In this document: positions 1 through 6,661 of the stretch, one piece after another
How positions within the stretch are numbered: position 1 is the first letter of the stretch
Layout of the letters: every line of letters starts with the position of its first letter
Source: Lachnospiraceae bacterium UBA5902
Lineage (GTDB): Bacteria > Bacillota > Clostridia > Lachnospirales > Lachnospiraceae
Assembly (NCBI GenBank): GCA_002431865.1
Contig: DJEI01000081.1
Location: 8,464 to 19,263 of the forward strand
Direction: 5' to 3'
Length of the DNA: 10,800 bases
The notes under the pieces: model-generated
Told to the model about the DNA's origin: nothing
The model's database searches: none
Seen by the model: the letters and a program-made list of their open reading frames with translations, nothing else
Program-made: the position numbers and the translations under genes

Positions 1-1
1 T

Positions 2-24
2 TGTTTGAACATCGTGTTCAAACA
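2..24. promoter_or_regulatory. Perfect 10-bp inverted repeat, operator-like
   Basis: The arms TGTTTGAACA (2-11) and TGTTCAAACA (15-24) are perfectly complementary around a 3-bp centre. The arrangement resembles operators of TetR-type repressors. A perfect -10 hexamer TATAAT lies at 32-37 on the plus strand, but no good -35 sits 16-18 bp before it and no gene starts to its right. There is no T-run on either side, so it is not an intrinsic terminator. It may control a leftward gene outside the window. The regulator is unknown. Confidence 0.5.
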
Positions 25-177
25 TGGCTGCTATAATTCACAGAACATCAAGAACTTCTAAACTTCACACATATCGTATATCTTCATGAAGCAATCTGAA
101 ACTATATGATACTACTTCTAACCAGTTTCGTTTTTTATATCATATATGACACATGTGTCTTTCGTATATACTATAAC

Positions 178-223
178 AAAAAAATGCACCAACACCCGAT
201 TTTTTCGAATGTTGATGCATTTT
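178..223 (-). terminator. Intrinsic terminator of the amino acid ABC operon
   Basis: On the minus strand, AAAATGCATCAACA (223-210) pairs with TGTTGGTGCATTTT (194-181) through a 14-bp stem with one G-T wobble and a 15-nt loop. The T-run continues to about 178. It begins 18 nt after the ATPase stop codon, so it is well placed to end the leftward operon. The opposite strand has a C-A mismatch in the stem, which favours the leftward orientation. Confidence 0.85.
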
Positions 224-240
224 ATAAAGTTCAAATTATT

Positions 241-1068
241 TTACGACAATACCTTCGACAGGAATTCTTTAAGTCTCGGATTCTTTGGATTTCCAAAGAA
301 CTCTTCCGGTGTGCCGGACTCCAGGATCTGACCATCGTCGATAAAGAGGACTTTGTTTGCAACTTCCTTTGCAAATCCCATCTCATGGGTAACGATAATC
401 ATCGTCATACCTTCCTTCGCAACTGCCTTCATCAGGTCTAATACCTCGCCTACCATCTCTGGATCAAGTGCGGAGGTTGGCTCATCGAACAGGATCACAT
501 CCGGGTTCATTGCAAGCGCACGCACGATTGCCACACGCTGCTTCTGTCCACCGGAAAGTGTAGACGGATATACGTCTGCTTTGTCTAACAGCCCGATTCT
601 CTTAAGCAGATTCTCTGCTCTTTCTCTCGACTCAGCTACGATCTTTGCCTTGGTCGTTGTGATTTCAATTTTCTCCTGCTTTTCCTTACGGAACAGATTT
701 GTAAGCGGAAGAAACCGATTGTGGCGTTTTGCCTTCTTCAGATCCTGACACTGTACATAGACCGGTGCAAGCATGATGTTCTGAATGACTGTCTTGTTAT
801 TGTACAGATTAAAATGCTGGAACACCATTCCCATACGGCGGCGGTGGATATTGATATCAACCTTTGGATCTGCGATATCGACACCATTGAAGATGATCTG
901 TCCGCCTGTTGGATCTTCCATACAATTCAGGCAGCGCAAAAATGTACTCTTACCGGAGCCGGAAGGACCGATGACAACCATAATGTCGCCCTTGTCCACA
1001 GTGACGTTGATGCCTTTCAAGACTTCATTGTCACCAAAATGTTTTTCAAGATCAATGACTTCTATCAC
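241..1068 (-). CDS. Polar amino acid ABC transporter ATP-binding protein with an internal insertion
   Basis: This is the ATPase subunit of a GlnQ/HisP-type importer, which hydrolyses ATP at the inner face of the membrane to drive uptake. Visible motifs are Walker A GPSGSGKS (34-41), Q-loop Q84, signature LSGGQ (171-175), Walker B VILFDE (191-196), the D-loop ALD (200-202) and the switch histidine H228. It has 275 residues, against about 240 for the family. The excess lies at about 104-150, in the helical subdomain, as a Lys/Arg/Glu-rich segment containing RKEKQEK; comparison with my recollection of GlnQ suggests about 34 extra residues. Translation starts at GTG, with AGGAG about 10 nt upstream, and overlaps the permease gene by 17 bp, so coupling is likely. 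It is the last gene of the operon. The substrate cannot be read from this subunit. Confidence 0.95.
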   Translation of the reverse strand: MIEVIDLEKHFGDNEVLKGINVTVDKGDIMVVIGPSGSGKSTFLRCLNCMEDPTGGQIIFNGVDIADPKVDINIHRRRMGMVFQHFNLYNNKTVIQNIMLAPVYVQCQDLKKAKRHNRFLPLTNLFRKEKQEKIEITTTKAKIVAESRERAENLLKRIGLLDKADVYPSTLSGGQKQRVAIVRALAMNPDVILFDEPTSALDPEMVGEVLDLMKAVAKEGMTMIIVTHEMGFAKEVANKVLFIDDGQILESGTPEEFFGNPKNPRLKEFLSKVLS

Positions 1069-1762
1069 TCTTTCTTAGGCTCCTTTCCATCATTTTAATT
1101 CCAAAGCTGATCAGCAGGACAAGCACGATGTATATGATCGCCATAACCAGATATGGAATCATGAACTCGTAGCTGTTGCTTCCAATGTAGTTGAATGCCA
1201 CATACAGATCGGAGGCACCAACAAAGCTGACTACGGAAGTTTCCTTGATCAACGATATAAATTCATTTCCAAGTGTTGGCAGGATATTCTTGACTGCCTG
1301 TGGAATGACGATCTTGCGCATGGTTGCCGCAAAGCTCAAGCCCATCGCACGTCCACCTTCCATCTGTCCCGGATCTACGGAGAGGATACCGCTTCGCATA
1401 ATCTCGGAAATGTATGCACCACTGTTCAAGCCAAATACCATAATTGATACCTGTACGCCTGTCATATGTGCATCCATCAGAGGCAGCAATACATAATAAA
1501 ACACCAACAACTGTACAACCATAGGAGTTCCACGGAACAATCCGACGTAAAACCGGCAGATGGCATCTAAGACACGTGGCAGACGCTTATACTTCGGAAT
1601 CACACGCACCGTTGCAATCAATGTACCGATTACAACACCGATGATCAGACCGATGATAGCGATAATCAGCGTATTCTTCAATCCCTCTAATACTTTTACA
1701 TACCCACGGTTATTGATGAATATTTCTATGAATTTGTCTATTTTAGTTCCTATATCTCCCAT
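1052..1762 (-). CDS. Polar amino acid ABC transporter permease (HisM/GlnP family)
   Basis: This is the membrane subunit that forms the amino acid channel, probably as a homodimer because only one permease gene is present. The 236 residues fit the family. The first membrane helix is at about 30-52. RGTP at 77-80 is followed by a second helix, and another hydrophobic segment spans about 100-118. The EAA loop that docks on the ATPase is at about 135-156 (EGGRAMGLS, ending in IPQA), and the last helix is at about 202-223. The ATG start follows AAGGA by about 8 nt. The gene begins 23 bp after the binding protein gene and overlaps the ATPase gene. Confidence 0.95.
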   Translation of the reverse strand: MGDIGTKIDKFIEIFINNRGYVKVLEGLKNTLIIAIIGLIIGVVIGTLIATVRVIPKYKRLPRVLDAICRFYVGLFRGTPMVVQLLVFYYVLLPLMDAHMTGVQVSIMVFGLNSGAYISEIMRSGILSVDPGQMEGGRAMGLSFAATMRKIVIPQAVKNILPTLGNEFISLIKETSVVSFVGASDLYVAFNYIGSNSYEFMIPYLVMAIIYIVLVLLISFGIKMMERSLRKSDRSH

Positions 1763-1785
1763 GAAATATCCTTTCGTTACTTTAA

Positions 1786-2646
1786 TTACTGCATCTTATT
1801 GATAGATGATGTAATACTCTCAGCAGGAGCGGAATCGATAATTACGTAATTGATGTTTCCATTCAGCAGATCCTGTACTGCAAGGGAACCATTCTTGTAA
1901 CCCTTAGACTCCATCTTCAGTCCCGGGAATCCCCAATCGTCATCACCTTCACAGTAGAACTGACCTGTTGTACCGTTCTGGAAACCGATCTTCTCGTCAG
2001 AGCCCTTTGCCTCAAGAATCTTGTTTACATCATCGGCGGTCTTGCAGTCGTCAAACTGTGTATCGGTTGACAATGTGATAAGCTTCTGTGATGCACTGTA
2101 ATATGGATCAGAGAATGCTACATACTCTTCACGGTCTGGCTTGATTGTAAGACCTGCCATTGCGATATCGCACTTGTGCTGACCAACAGAGAGACATACG
2201 GCATCGAAATCCATGTTCTGGATTACAAGCTCCTTGCCAAGCTTATCAGCGAGTGCCTTTGCGATCTCCATATCAATACCAACATAGTTCTCACCATCCA
2301 TGTACTCAAATGGCTCGAATGCTGCGTTTGTTGCTACAACCAACTGATCCTTGCTCTCATCATAAGCAGCAGACTGTACAGGTACCGGAGTACCATCACC
2401 AAAATAACGGTTGCAGATCTCATCAAATGTTCCGTCAGACTTCATATCTGAAACGAACTGGTTTACTTCCTTTAATAAATCCGGCTGATCCTTATCTACA
2501 CCGAATGCATACTGCTCATCGGTCAGATCTACCTCGATAACCTTGGCAGTTTTCTTTGCAGAATCGCTCTTTCCGCCACATCCTGTCAGTGCTGCCATGC
2601 ACATAACTGCGGACAATGTAATTGCTACTAACTTCTTAAGTTTCAT
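1786..2646 (-). CDS. Amino acid ABC transporter substrate-binding lipoprotein, apparently circularly permuted
   Basis: This is an extracellular type II periplasmic-binding fold protein that delivers a polar amino acid to the permease. The signal peptide ends in the lipobox LTGC (20-23), so C23 is the probable lipid anchor. Residues about 35-83, containing LTDEQYAFGV and DGTFDEICNRYFG, look like the segment that normally ends this family. A linker (84-100) follows, then the usual N-terminal strand LVVATNAAFEPFEY at 102-115. The protein stops soon after the hinge motif VIIDSAPA (268-275), where ordinary members would continue into the missing segment. The domain therefore seems complete but reordered. 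R172 (KPDREEYVAFSDPYY region) and D271 match positions that bind the ligand carboxylate and amino groups in the family. The 286 residues are slightly longer than usual. AAGGA lies about 11 nt before the ATG. The ligand is undetermined. Confidence 0.93.
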   Translation of the reverse strand: MKLKKLVAITLSAVMCMAALTGCGGKSDSAKKTAKVIEVDLTDEQYAFGVDKDQPDLLKEVNQFVSDMKSDGTFDEICNRYFGDGTPVPVQSAAYDESKDQLVVATNAAFEPFEYMDGENYVGIDMEIAKALADKLGKELVIQNMDFDAVCLSVGQHKCDIAMAGLTIKPDREEYVAFSDPYYSASQKLITLSTDTQFDDCKTADDVNKILEAKGSDEKIGFQNGTTGQFYCEGDDDWGFPGLKMESKGYKNGSLAVQDLLNGNINYVIIDSAPAESITSSINKMQ

Positions 2647-2680
2647 AATACTTTACTTCCTTTCTTCACATTTACGATTT

Positions 2681-2709
2681 AATATAGCATCCTACAGCAA
2701 AAAATGCAA
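2681..2709 (-). promoter_or_regulatory. Candidate promoter of the amino acid ABC operon
   Basis: On the minus strand, -35 TTGCAT (2709-2704) and -10 TATATT (2686-2681) are separated by exactly 17 bp. The -10 matches the sigma-A consensus at five of six positions, the -35 at only three. Transcription would start near 2674, giving a leader of about 28 nt that contains the ribosome binding site. Confidence 0.6.
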
Positions 2710-2727
2710 CGAAAGACACGTTTTTTT

Positions 2728-2781
2728 TGCAATACAATGCATTTTCTGCATAAAAAGTTTATTTTTTTCAATTTTTATGCA
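2728..2781. promoter_or_regulatory. AT-rich block with phased TGCA repeats and a 10-bp inverted repeat
   Basis: TGCATAAAAA (2747-2756) and TTTTTATGCA (2772-2781) form a perfect inverted repeat with a 15-bp spacer. TGCA also occurs at 2728, 2738 and 2747, roughly one helical turn apart, and at 2778. Read on the minus strand, 2781-2768 is TGCATAAAAATTGA, which matches the Bacillus ARG-box core TGAATAAAAATTCA at 12 of 14 positions. Control of the amino acid operon by an ArgR/AhrC-type regulator is therefore possible, but the block also lies just upstream of the efflux pump promoter. Its role is inferred only. Confidence 0.35.
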
Positions 2782-2790
2782 CGATTGGCA

Positions 2791-2821
2791 TTGACCTTGC
2801 AACCATTGTAAGGTTTAATAT
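2791..2821 (+). promoter_or_regulatory. MerR-type promoter and operator of the efflux pump operon
   Basis: The -35 TTGACC (2791-2796) and -10 TAATAT (2816-2821) are 19 bp apart, longer than the usual 17. An almost perfect dyad, ACCTTGCAA (2794-2802) and TTGTAAGGT (2806-2814), fills the spacer and overlaps the -35. One of nine pairs is mismatched. A 19-bp spacer with a nested dyad is the hallmark of promoters that MerR-family activators untwist. The MerR gene lies second in this operon, so self-control is likely. The predicted leader is about 37 nt. Confidence 0.8.
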
Positions 2822-2865
2822 AGGATGCGGGTTTGAGAAAGACATCGCAGGAGGCATTATTTACT

Positions 2866-4206
2866 ATGGAAAAAAATCTGACAACCGGAAGCGTATTCAA
2901 GACGATTTTATATTTTGCGCTTCCTTATCTATTCGCTTATTTTTTACAGACACTATATGGTATGGCGGATCTGTTCATCATCGGACAGTTCAACGGAACC
3001 GAAAGCACGACCGCTGTTGCAAATGGCAGTCAGGTCATGCATATGCTGACCGTCATGATCGTCGGTCTGGCGATGGGTTCTACCGTCATGATAGGGCGTG
3101 CCGTCGGAGCCAAACGCAAAGACGAAATTGCAAAAACAGTTGGAAACTCCATAACCTTATTCATGGGGCTTTCCATCGTCTTAACGATTGTTCTGTTACT
3201 GCTTGTAAGACCGATCGTGCTGCTGATCCAGACTCCGACCGAGGCGATCGAAGGTTCAATCCGGTACCTGACGATCTGCTTTATCGGAATTCCATTTATC
3301 ACGGCATACAATATCATCGCTTCGATCTTTCGTGGCATGGGCGATTCGAAAAGTCCGATGTATTTTATCGCGATCGCCTGCGTGGCAAATATCGCGCTTG
3401 ACTATGTATTTATGGGCGCACTCCATATGGGCGCTGCCGGAGCCGCACTCGGCACAACACTCGCCCAGACGCTGAGTGTCATCATCTCTTTGCTCATGAC
3501 GAAGAAAAAGGAGCTGGGGATTTCCCTTTCCAGACAGGATTTCATCCCAAGCCGTGCTGTGCTCGGCGAGATCCTGAAGATTGGTATCCCGGTTGCGATT
3601 CAGGACGGCTGTATCCAGATTGCATTTATCATTATCACGGTTATCGCAAACAGCCGTGGCTTAAATGATGCCGCCGCTGTTGGTATCGTCGAGAAGGTGA
3701 TCAGCGCACTCTTCATCGTACCATCCTCGATGCTTGCAACCGTCTCTGCACTTGCCGCACAAAATATCGGTGCCGGCAAGCACGACCGTGCATCGAAGAC
3801 ACTGCAATATGCAATCACAATCACATTTACTTACGGTGTGATCGTAGCTTTGATTGTGGAAGTGATTGCCGCAGGTATCGTTGGCATCTTCACAAAGGAC
3901 GCCGCGGTTGTCGTGCTTGGCACCCAGTATCTGCGCGGTTACATCATCGACTGTGCTTTAGCCGGTATCCATTTCTGCTTCAGCGGATATTACTGTGCAT
4001 ATGGCAAATCCTATATCGGATTCATTCACAACATGATCGCGATCATCTGCCTGCGTGTGCCGGGTTCGTATCTTGCATCGAAGTTCTTCGCGGATACTCT
4101 GTTCCCGATGGGACTTGCAGCCCCTGCCGGATCAACTCTTTCGGTTATTATCTGTGTGAGCGCATTTATATGGATGAAGAAGCACGGGAAATTACAACAG
4201 GTATAA
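2866..4206 (+). CDS. MATE family multidrug efflux pump
   Basis: This inner-membrane antiporter exports drugs or other toxic cations in exchange for sodium ions or protons. The 446-residue product is the normal family length. It consists of hydrophobic segments in two related halves, with the early segment YGMADLFIIGQFNG typical of MATE proteins and FRGMGDSKSP about one third of the way along. I place the start at the ATG at 2866 because AGGAGG (2849-2854) lies 11 nt before it. An in-frame TTG at 2833 would add 11 residues, but it lacks a ribosome binding site and lies almost at the predicted transcript start. The MerR-type regulator encoded 60 bp downstream supports a drug-responsive role. 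The substrate is unknown. Confidence 0.93.
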   Translation: MEKNLTTGSVFKTILYFALPYLFAYFLQTLYGMADLFIIGQFNGTESTTAVANGSQVMHMLTVMIVGLAMGSTVMIGRAVGAKRKDEIAKTVGNSITLFMGLSIVLTIVLLLLVRPIVLLIQTPTEAIEGSIRYLTICFIGIPFITAYNIIASIFRGMGDSKSPMYFIAIACVANIALDYVFMGALHMGAAGAALGTTLAQTLSVIISLLMTKKKELGISLSRQDFIPSRAVLGEILKIGIPVAIQDGCIQIAFIIITVIANSRGLNDAAAVGIVEKVISALFIVPSSMLATVSALAAQNIGAGKHDRASKTLQYAITITFTYGVIVALIVEVIAAGIVGIFTKDAAVVVLGTQYLRGYIIDCALAGIHFCFSGYYCAYGKSYIGFIHNMIAIICLRVPGSYLASKFFADTLFPMGLAAPAGSTLSVIICVSAFIWMKKHGKLQQV

Positions 4207-4214
4207 ATCTTTAT

Positions 4215-4248
4215 ATATGGCGGATAGATTCGCAGTCATCCACCATAT
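4215..4248. other. Intercistronic hairpin between efflux pump and regulator genes
   Basis: ATATGGCGGA (4215-4224) and TCCACCATAT (4239-4248) form a 10-bp stem with one C-A mismatch in the plus-strand RNA and a 14-nt loop. No T-run follows on the plus strand. It is therefore more likely to affect mRNA processing or to reduce regulator expression than to terminate transcription. The merR ribosome binding site GGGAG (4256-4260) lies just beyond it. Confidence 0.4.
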
Positions 4249-4266
4249 TAATTATGGGAGTTTCAT

Positions 4267-5088
4267 ATGGACGAAAAGAAATTATATAAAATCGGTGAAG
4301 TTGCAAATATGTTTCATTTGAGCACAGGAACTCTGCGCCACTATGAACAGGCAGGATTGCTCCAGCCGGAATATATCGACACGGAAACTGGCTATCGCTA
4401 TTATAGCATCCGTCAGTTTGAGGTTCTGAATACGATCGGCTATCTGCGCGTGCTGGATATGCCGCTCTCGGAGATTGCAGATTTCCTGCAGAACCGGGAC
4501 ACGGATATTATAGAAGAAAAACTGGTTGAACAAAAACGCATGATCGAACAAAAGCAAAAGGAACTGCAGCTGATTGCAAGAAAGATTGATCACCGTCTTG
4601 AACATCTGCGGGATTCTGCGGCCTCTACTCTGGACGAGATCAAAATCGAAACAGCCCCGGCATGCCGGATCGTTCAAATGCATAGTCTCATGAAGCCAAA
4701 CAACTATCTCGATCTGGAATATCCCATCCGGAAATTTCAGGAAAACCAGCCGGAAATTCTTGTATTTCTGGGCAAAGTTGGTGTTGGGATATCTAAAGAG
4801 CAGATGGAAGCCGGGAATTTCAGTCAATATGAGCTTTCATTTCTGATACTGGATAACGAAGATTCCTACAATGGTCAGGTCGATGAGTTTCTGGCACAGC
4901 GCTGCGTATCGATCCGGTTCCGCGGCAGCCATACCGAAGCGCCTGCTTACTACCGGAAATTACTTTCTTTTATAAATAAAAATTCTCTGGAGATCACGGG
5001 GTTCTCCAGAGAAATTACTTTAATCGATAATGGTCTGACAAATGATCCGGACAAATTTGTGACCGAAATCCGAATCCCGATTGCCTAG
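4267..5088 (+). CDS. MerR family regulator with GyrI-like effector domain (BmrR type)
   Basis: This DNA-binding activator very likely controls the preceding efflux pump. The winged helix-turn-helix occupies about 6-75, with the typical LRHYEQAGLL (23-32) and GYRYY (42-46). A charged coiled coil at about 82-117 supplies the dimer interface. The C-terminal region, about 125-273, has the length and pattern of a GyrI/BmrR-like ligand pocket for small hydrophobic or cationic compounds. Its 273 residues match BmrR-type proteins. The ATG lies 6 nt after GGGAG. The gene is 60 bp behind the pump gene and is probably co-transcribed from the MerR-type promoter at 2791-2821. Its stop codon overlaps that of lemA on the other strand. 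Confidence 0.92.
   Translation: MDEKKLYKIGEVANMFHLSTGTLRHYEQAGLLQPEYIDTETGYRYYSIRQFEVLNTIGYLRVLDMPLSEIADFLQNRDTDIIEEKLVEQKRMIEQKQKELQLIARKIDHRLEHLRDSAASTLDEIKIETAPACRIVQMHSLMKPNNYLDLEYPIRKFQENQPEILVFLGKVGVGISKEQMEAGNFSQYELSFLILDNEDSYNGQVDEFLAQRCVSIRFRGSHTEAPAYYRKLLSFINKNSLEITGFSREITLIDNGLTNDPDKFVTEIRIPIA
4971..5013 (-). terminator. Terminator of the lemA transcript, inside merR
   Basis: On the minus strand TTCTCTGGAG (5013-5004) pairs perfectly with CTCCAGAGAA (4992-4983) across an 11-nt loop, followed at once by a T-rich tract (4982-4971). This is a strong leftward intrinsic terminator. It sits about 70 bp beyond the lemA stop codon, wholly inside the merR coding sequence. The lemA transcript would thus run antisense to the last part of merR. 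Confidence 0.75.
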
Positions 5089-5633
5089 AAGTTCATCTTC
5101 ACGTCCTGGCGCTTTGCTTCCTCTGCTTCGAAGAATGGCTTCTTTTCCGCATGCATGTTGTTCGCTACAATGCTGCTTGGGAATACAACCAGTTTTGCAT
5201 TGTAAGTATTGACATTTGCATTGTACAGTCTGCGGGCTGCCTGCAAATGCTCTTCCACATCAGCGATTGTCTTCTGCAGCTCCATGAAGTTGTTGCTGGA
5301 TTTTAACTCCGGATAATTCTCTGCAAGAATGTTAATATCCTTCGTGAGCTGCTCCATCTTCTGATTGGCTGCATTTTTCTCTGCCATTGTCATGCCGCTT
5401 CTAAGCTTGACAAGCTCGGTCAGAACAGTCTTCTCATGTGCCTGATATCCCTTTACAACATCAAGCATCTTCGTAAGTACATCGTAACGCTTCGTGAGTG
5501 CCACATCAATTCCGGACTCTGCTTCCTCCACCTTGAGCTGTGATTTCTTGATTCCGTTTGACACGGAAATGTACCACAACACGATACATACCAAAACCAC
5601 TAAAATAATTGTAATGATTGTTCCTGCTGACAT
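5085..5633 (-). CDS. lemA: LemA family membrane protein
   Basis: LemA proteins have a single N-terminal membrane helix and a helical bundle domain; their biochemical role is unclear. Here the helix is at about 5-23. Family signatures follow: KRYDVLTKMLDVVKGYQAHE (48-67), YPELKSSNNFMELQ (107-120), ARRLYN (133-138) and FPSSIVA (151-157). The 182 residues fit the family, whose members usually place the domain outside the cytoplasm. A double AGGAG motif ends 7 nt before the ATG. The gene lies 44 bp downstream of a DUF3137-like gene, a common pairing, so the two products may act together at the membrane. The stop codon TAG shares the bases CTAG with the convergent merR stop. Confidence 0.93.
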   Translation of the reverse strand: MSAGTIITIILVVLVCIVLWYISVSNGIKKSQLKVEEAESGIDVALTKRYDVLTKMLDVVKGYQAHEKTVLTELVKLRSGMTMAEKNAANQKMEQLTKDINILAENYPELKSSNNFMELQKTIADVEEHLQAARRLYNANVNTYNAKLVVFPSSIVANNMHAEKKPFFEAEEAKRQDVKMNF

Positions 5634-5677
5634 AATAATTCTCCTCTCCTCTTACCACAGGCGCACACCTGTATTTT

Positions 5678-6565
5678 CTATTGTACATCCCCGATTCGCA
5701 ACCGGTTTATGATGTCTATGATCACGGCACAGTCGCCCTTGATCTTGTTGATTTCATCCACATAGACAAACGGCTTCTTGATATCGCCGTCAAATGCATT
5801 TCCTGCGGTATTCACTGCGACATACAGCTTGTTACCCAGATAACGCAGGGCTACATTTCCTGCACGCCGATGCAGATCTGTCACACATTCCATCGTCTGT
5901 GGAGTCAGTACATAAAACGCATCAACCGGATAGGCTGCCATCACCTTGAATTCCCGGTTGAACGATTCGCTCTCCAGCTTCACATCCTCATGATGAAAGC
6001 CATTCAGATTTCCATAATACTGGAAATCCTTCGACTGGATTCCAACAGAACGTATATTTGATTTCTGCAAATCAAACACGAATATCCGTCCTTTAAAATA
6101 AGTCGTCGTATGCCGGTTCTTTCCGCTGCCCGTCACATTCTTGATTGTGACATCCGACTGATCAAACGAGACGCCTTCATAGGCTCCGTGGATCAGATCT
6201 TCGGAATCAAAACAGTTTCCAAGCTTCAACAGTCCCATCTGCTCGACATTCTGTATCGTAAATCCACTTTCCCAGTTCACCTGAACATCGGAAAATGTCT
6301 TATTCAATATTGAAACGACAAATGCATTCTTGTAGAGCATCTGATATTCCTTGTTGATCTTCGACATCCTGCCGGATGCGTAAAATATGCAGCCCGCTGC
6401 TGCTAACATCGCCCCCATCATCATCGAGCCAGCCAGACTGCCCATGCCCGGTGCACCTATATAGCCTATCATCAATAATACGATCGGAGCTGCAAATAAA
6501 TACATCGCTTGTCTGTACTTCCTGTGCAGTCCATCGAGCTGATTCACAATCTGCATTGTATCCAC
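5678..6565 (-). CDS. DUF3137-like membrane protein, copy A
   Basis: The function is unknown. The 295-residue protein starts with a short amphipathic stretch (1-20), then two membrane helices at about 21-37 and 45-64, followed by a soluble domain. The domain contains features I associate with DUF3137: TYFKGRIFVFDLQ in the middle, then ESFNREFKV, DAFYVLTPQTME and GNKLYVAV towards the end. I chose the GTG at 6565 because GGAGG lies about 10 nt before it, and because the N-terminus then aligns residue by residue with the neighbouring paralogue. It is probably co-transcribed with lemA. A perfect -35 hexamer TTGACA lies on the minus strand at 6615-6610, but I see no good -10 after it. Confidence 0.85.
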   Translation of the reverse strand: MDTMQIVNQLDGLHRKYRQAMYLFAAPIVLLMIGYIGAPGMGSLAGSMMMGAMLAAAGCIFYASGRMSKINKEYQMLYKNAFVVSILNKTFSDVQVNWESGFTIQNVEQMGLLKLGNCFDSEDLIHGAYEGVSFDQSDVTIKNVTGSGKNRHTTTYFKGRIFVFDLQKSNIRSVGIQSKDFQYYGNLNGFHHEDVKLESESFNREFKVMAAYPVDAFYVLTPQTMECVTDLHRRAGNVALRYLGNKLYVAVNTAGNAFDGDIKKPFVYVDEINKIKGDCAVIIDIINRLRIGDVQ

Positions 6566-6661
6566 GCGTCCACCCCCTCCGTTAAGTTAGTTTGAGTGTA
6601 TCATGAATTTGTCAAAATAGCTATATATTTTACAAAATTACACATAACCTGCAGGAACTAT

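Noticed and set aside
148..159. 12-bp palindrome GACACATGTGTC
   Set aside because: It lies in an AT-rich gene-free stretch with no promoter or second copy, so it may be chance.
106..441. Rightward 111-codon open frame at the left end
   Set aside because: It runs across the operon terminator and antisense into the ATPase gene, has no ribosome binding site and resembles no protein I know.
2833..2865. N-terminal extension of the MATE gene from a TTG codon
   Set aside because: There is no ribosome binding site before TTG, it lies next to the predicted transcript start, and a strong AGGAGG fits the ATG at 2866.
4282..4827. Leftward 181-codon open frame antisense to merR
   Set aside because: It lies wholly opposite a well-supported MerR gene and has a cysteine- and phenylalanine-rich shadow composition.
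6587..6615. Promoter before DUF3137 copy A based on a perfect TTGACA
   Set aside because: No acceptable -10 lies 16-18 bp downstream (best AACTAA), so only the -35 hexamer is supported.
6650..6658. CCTGCAGG palindrome as a terminator of copy B
   Set aside because: The stem would have no loop and no T-run follows, so it does not look like a terminator.
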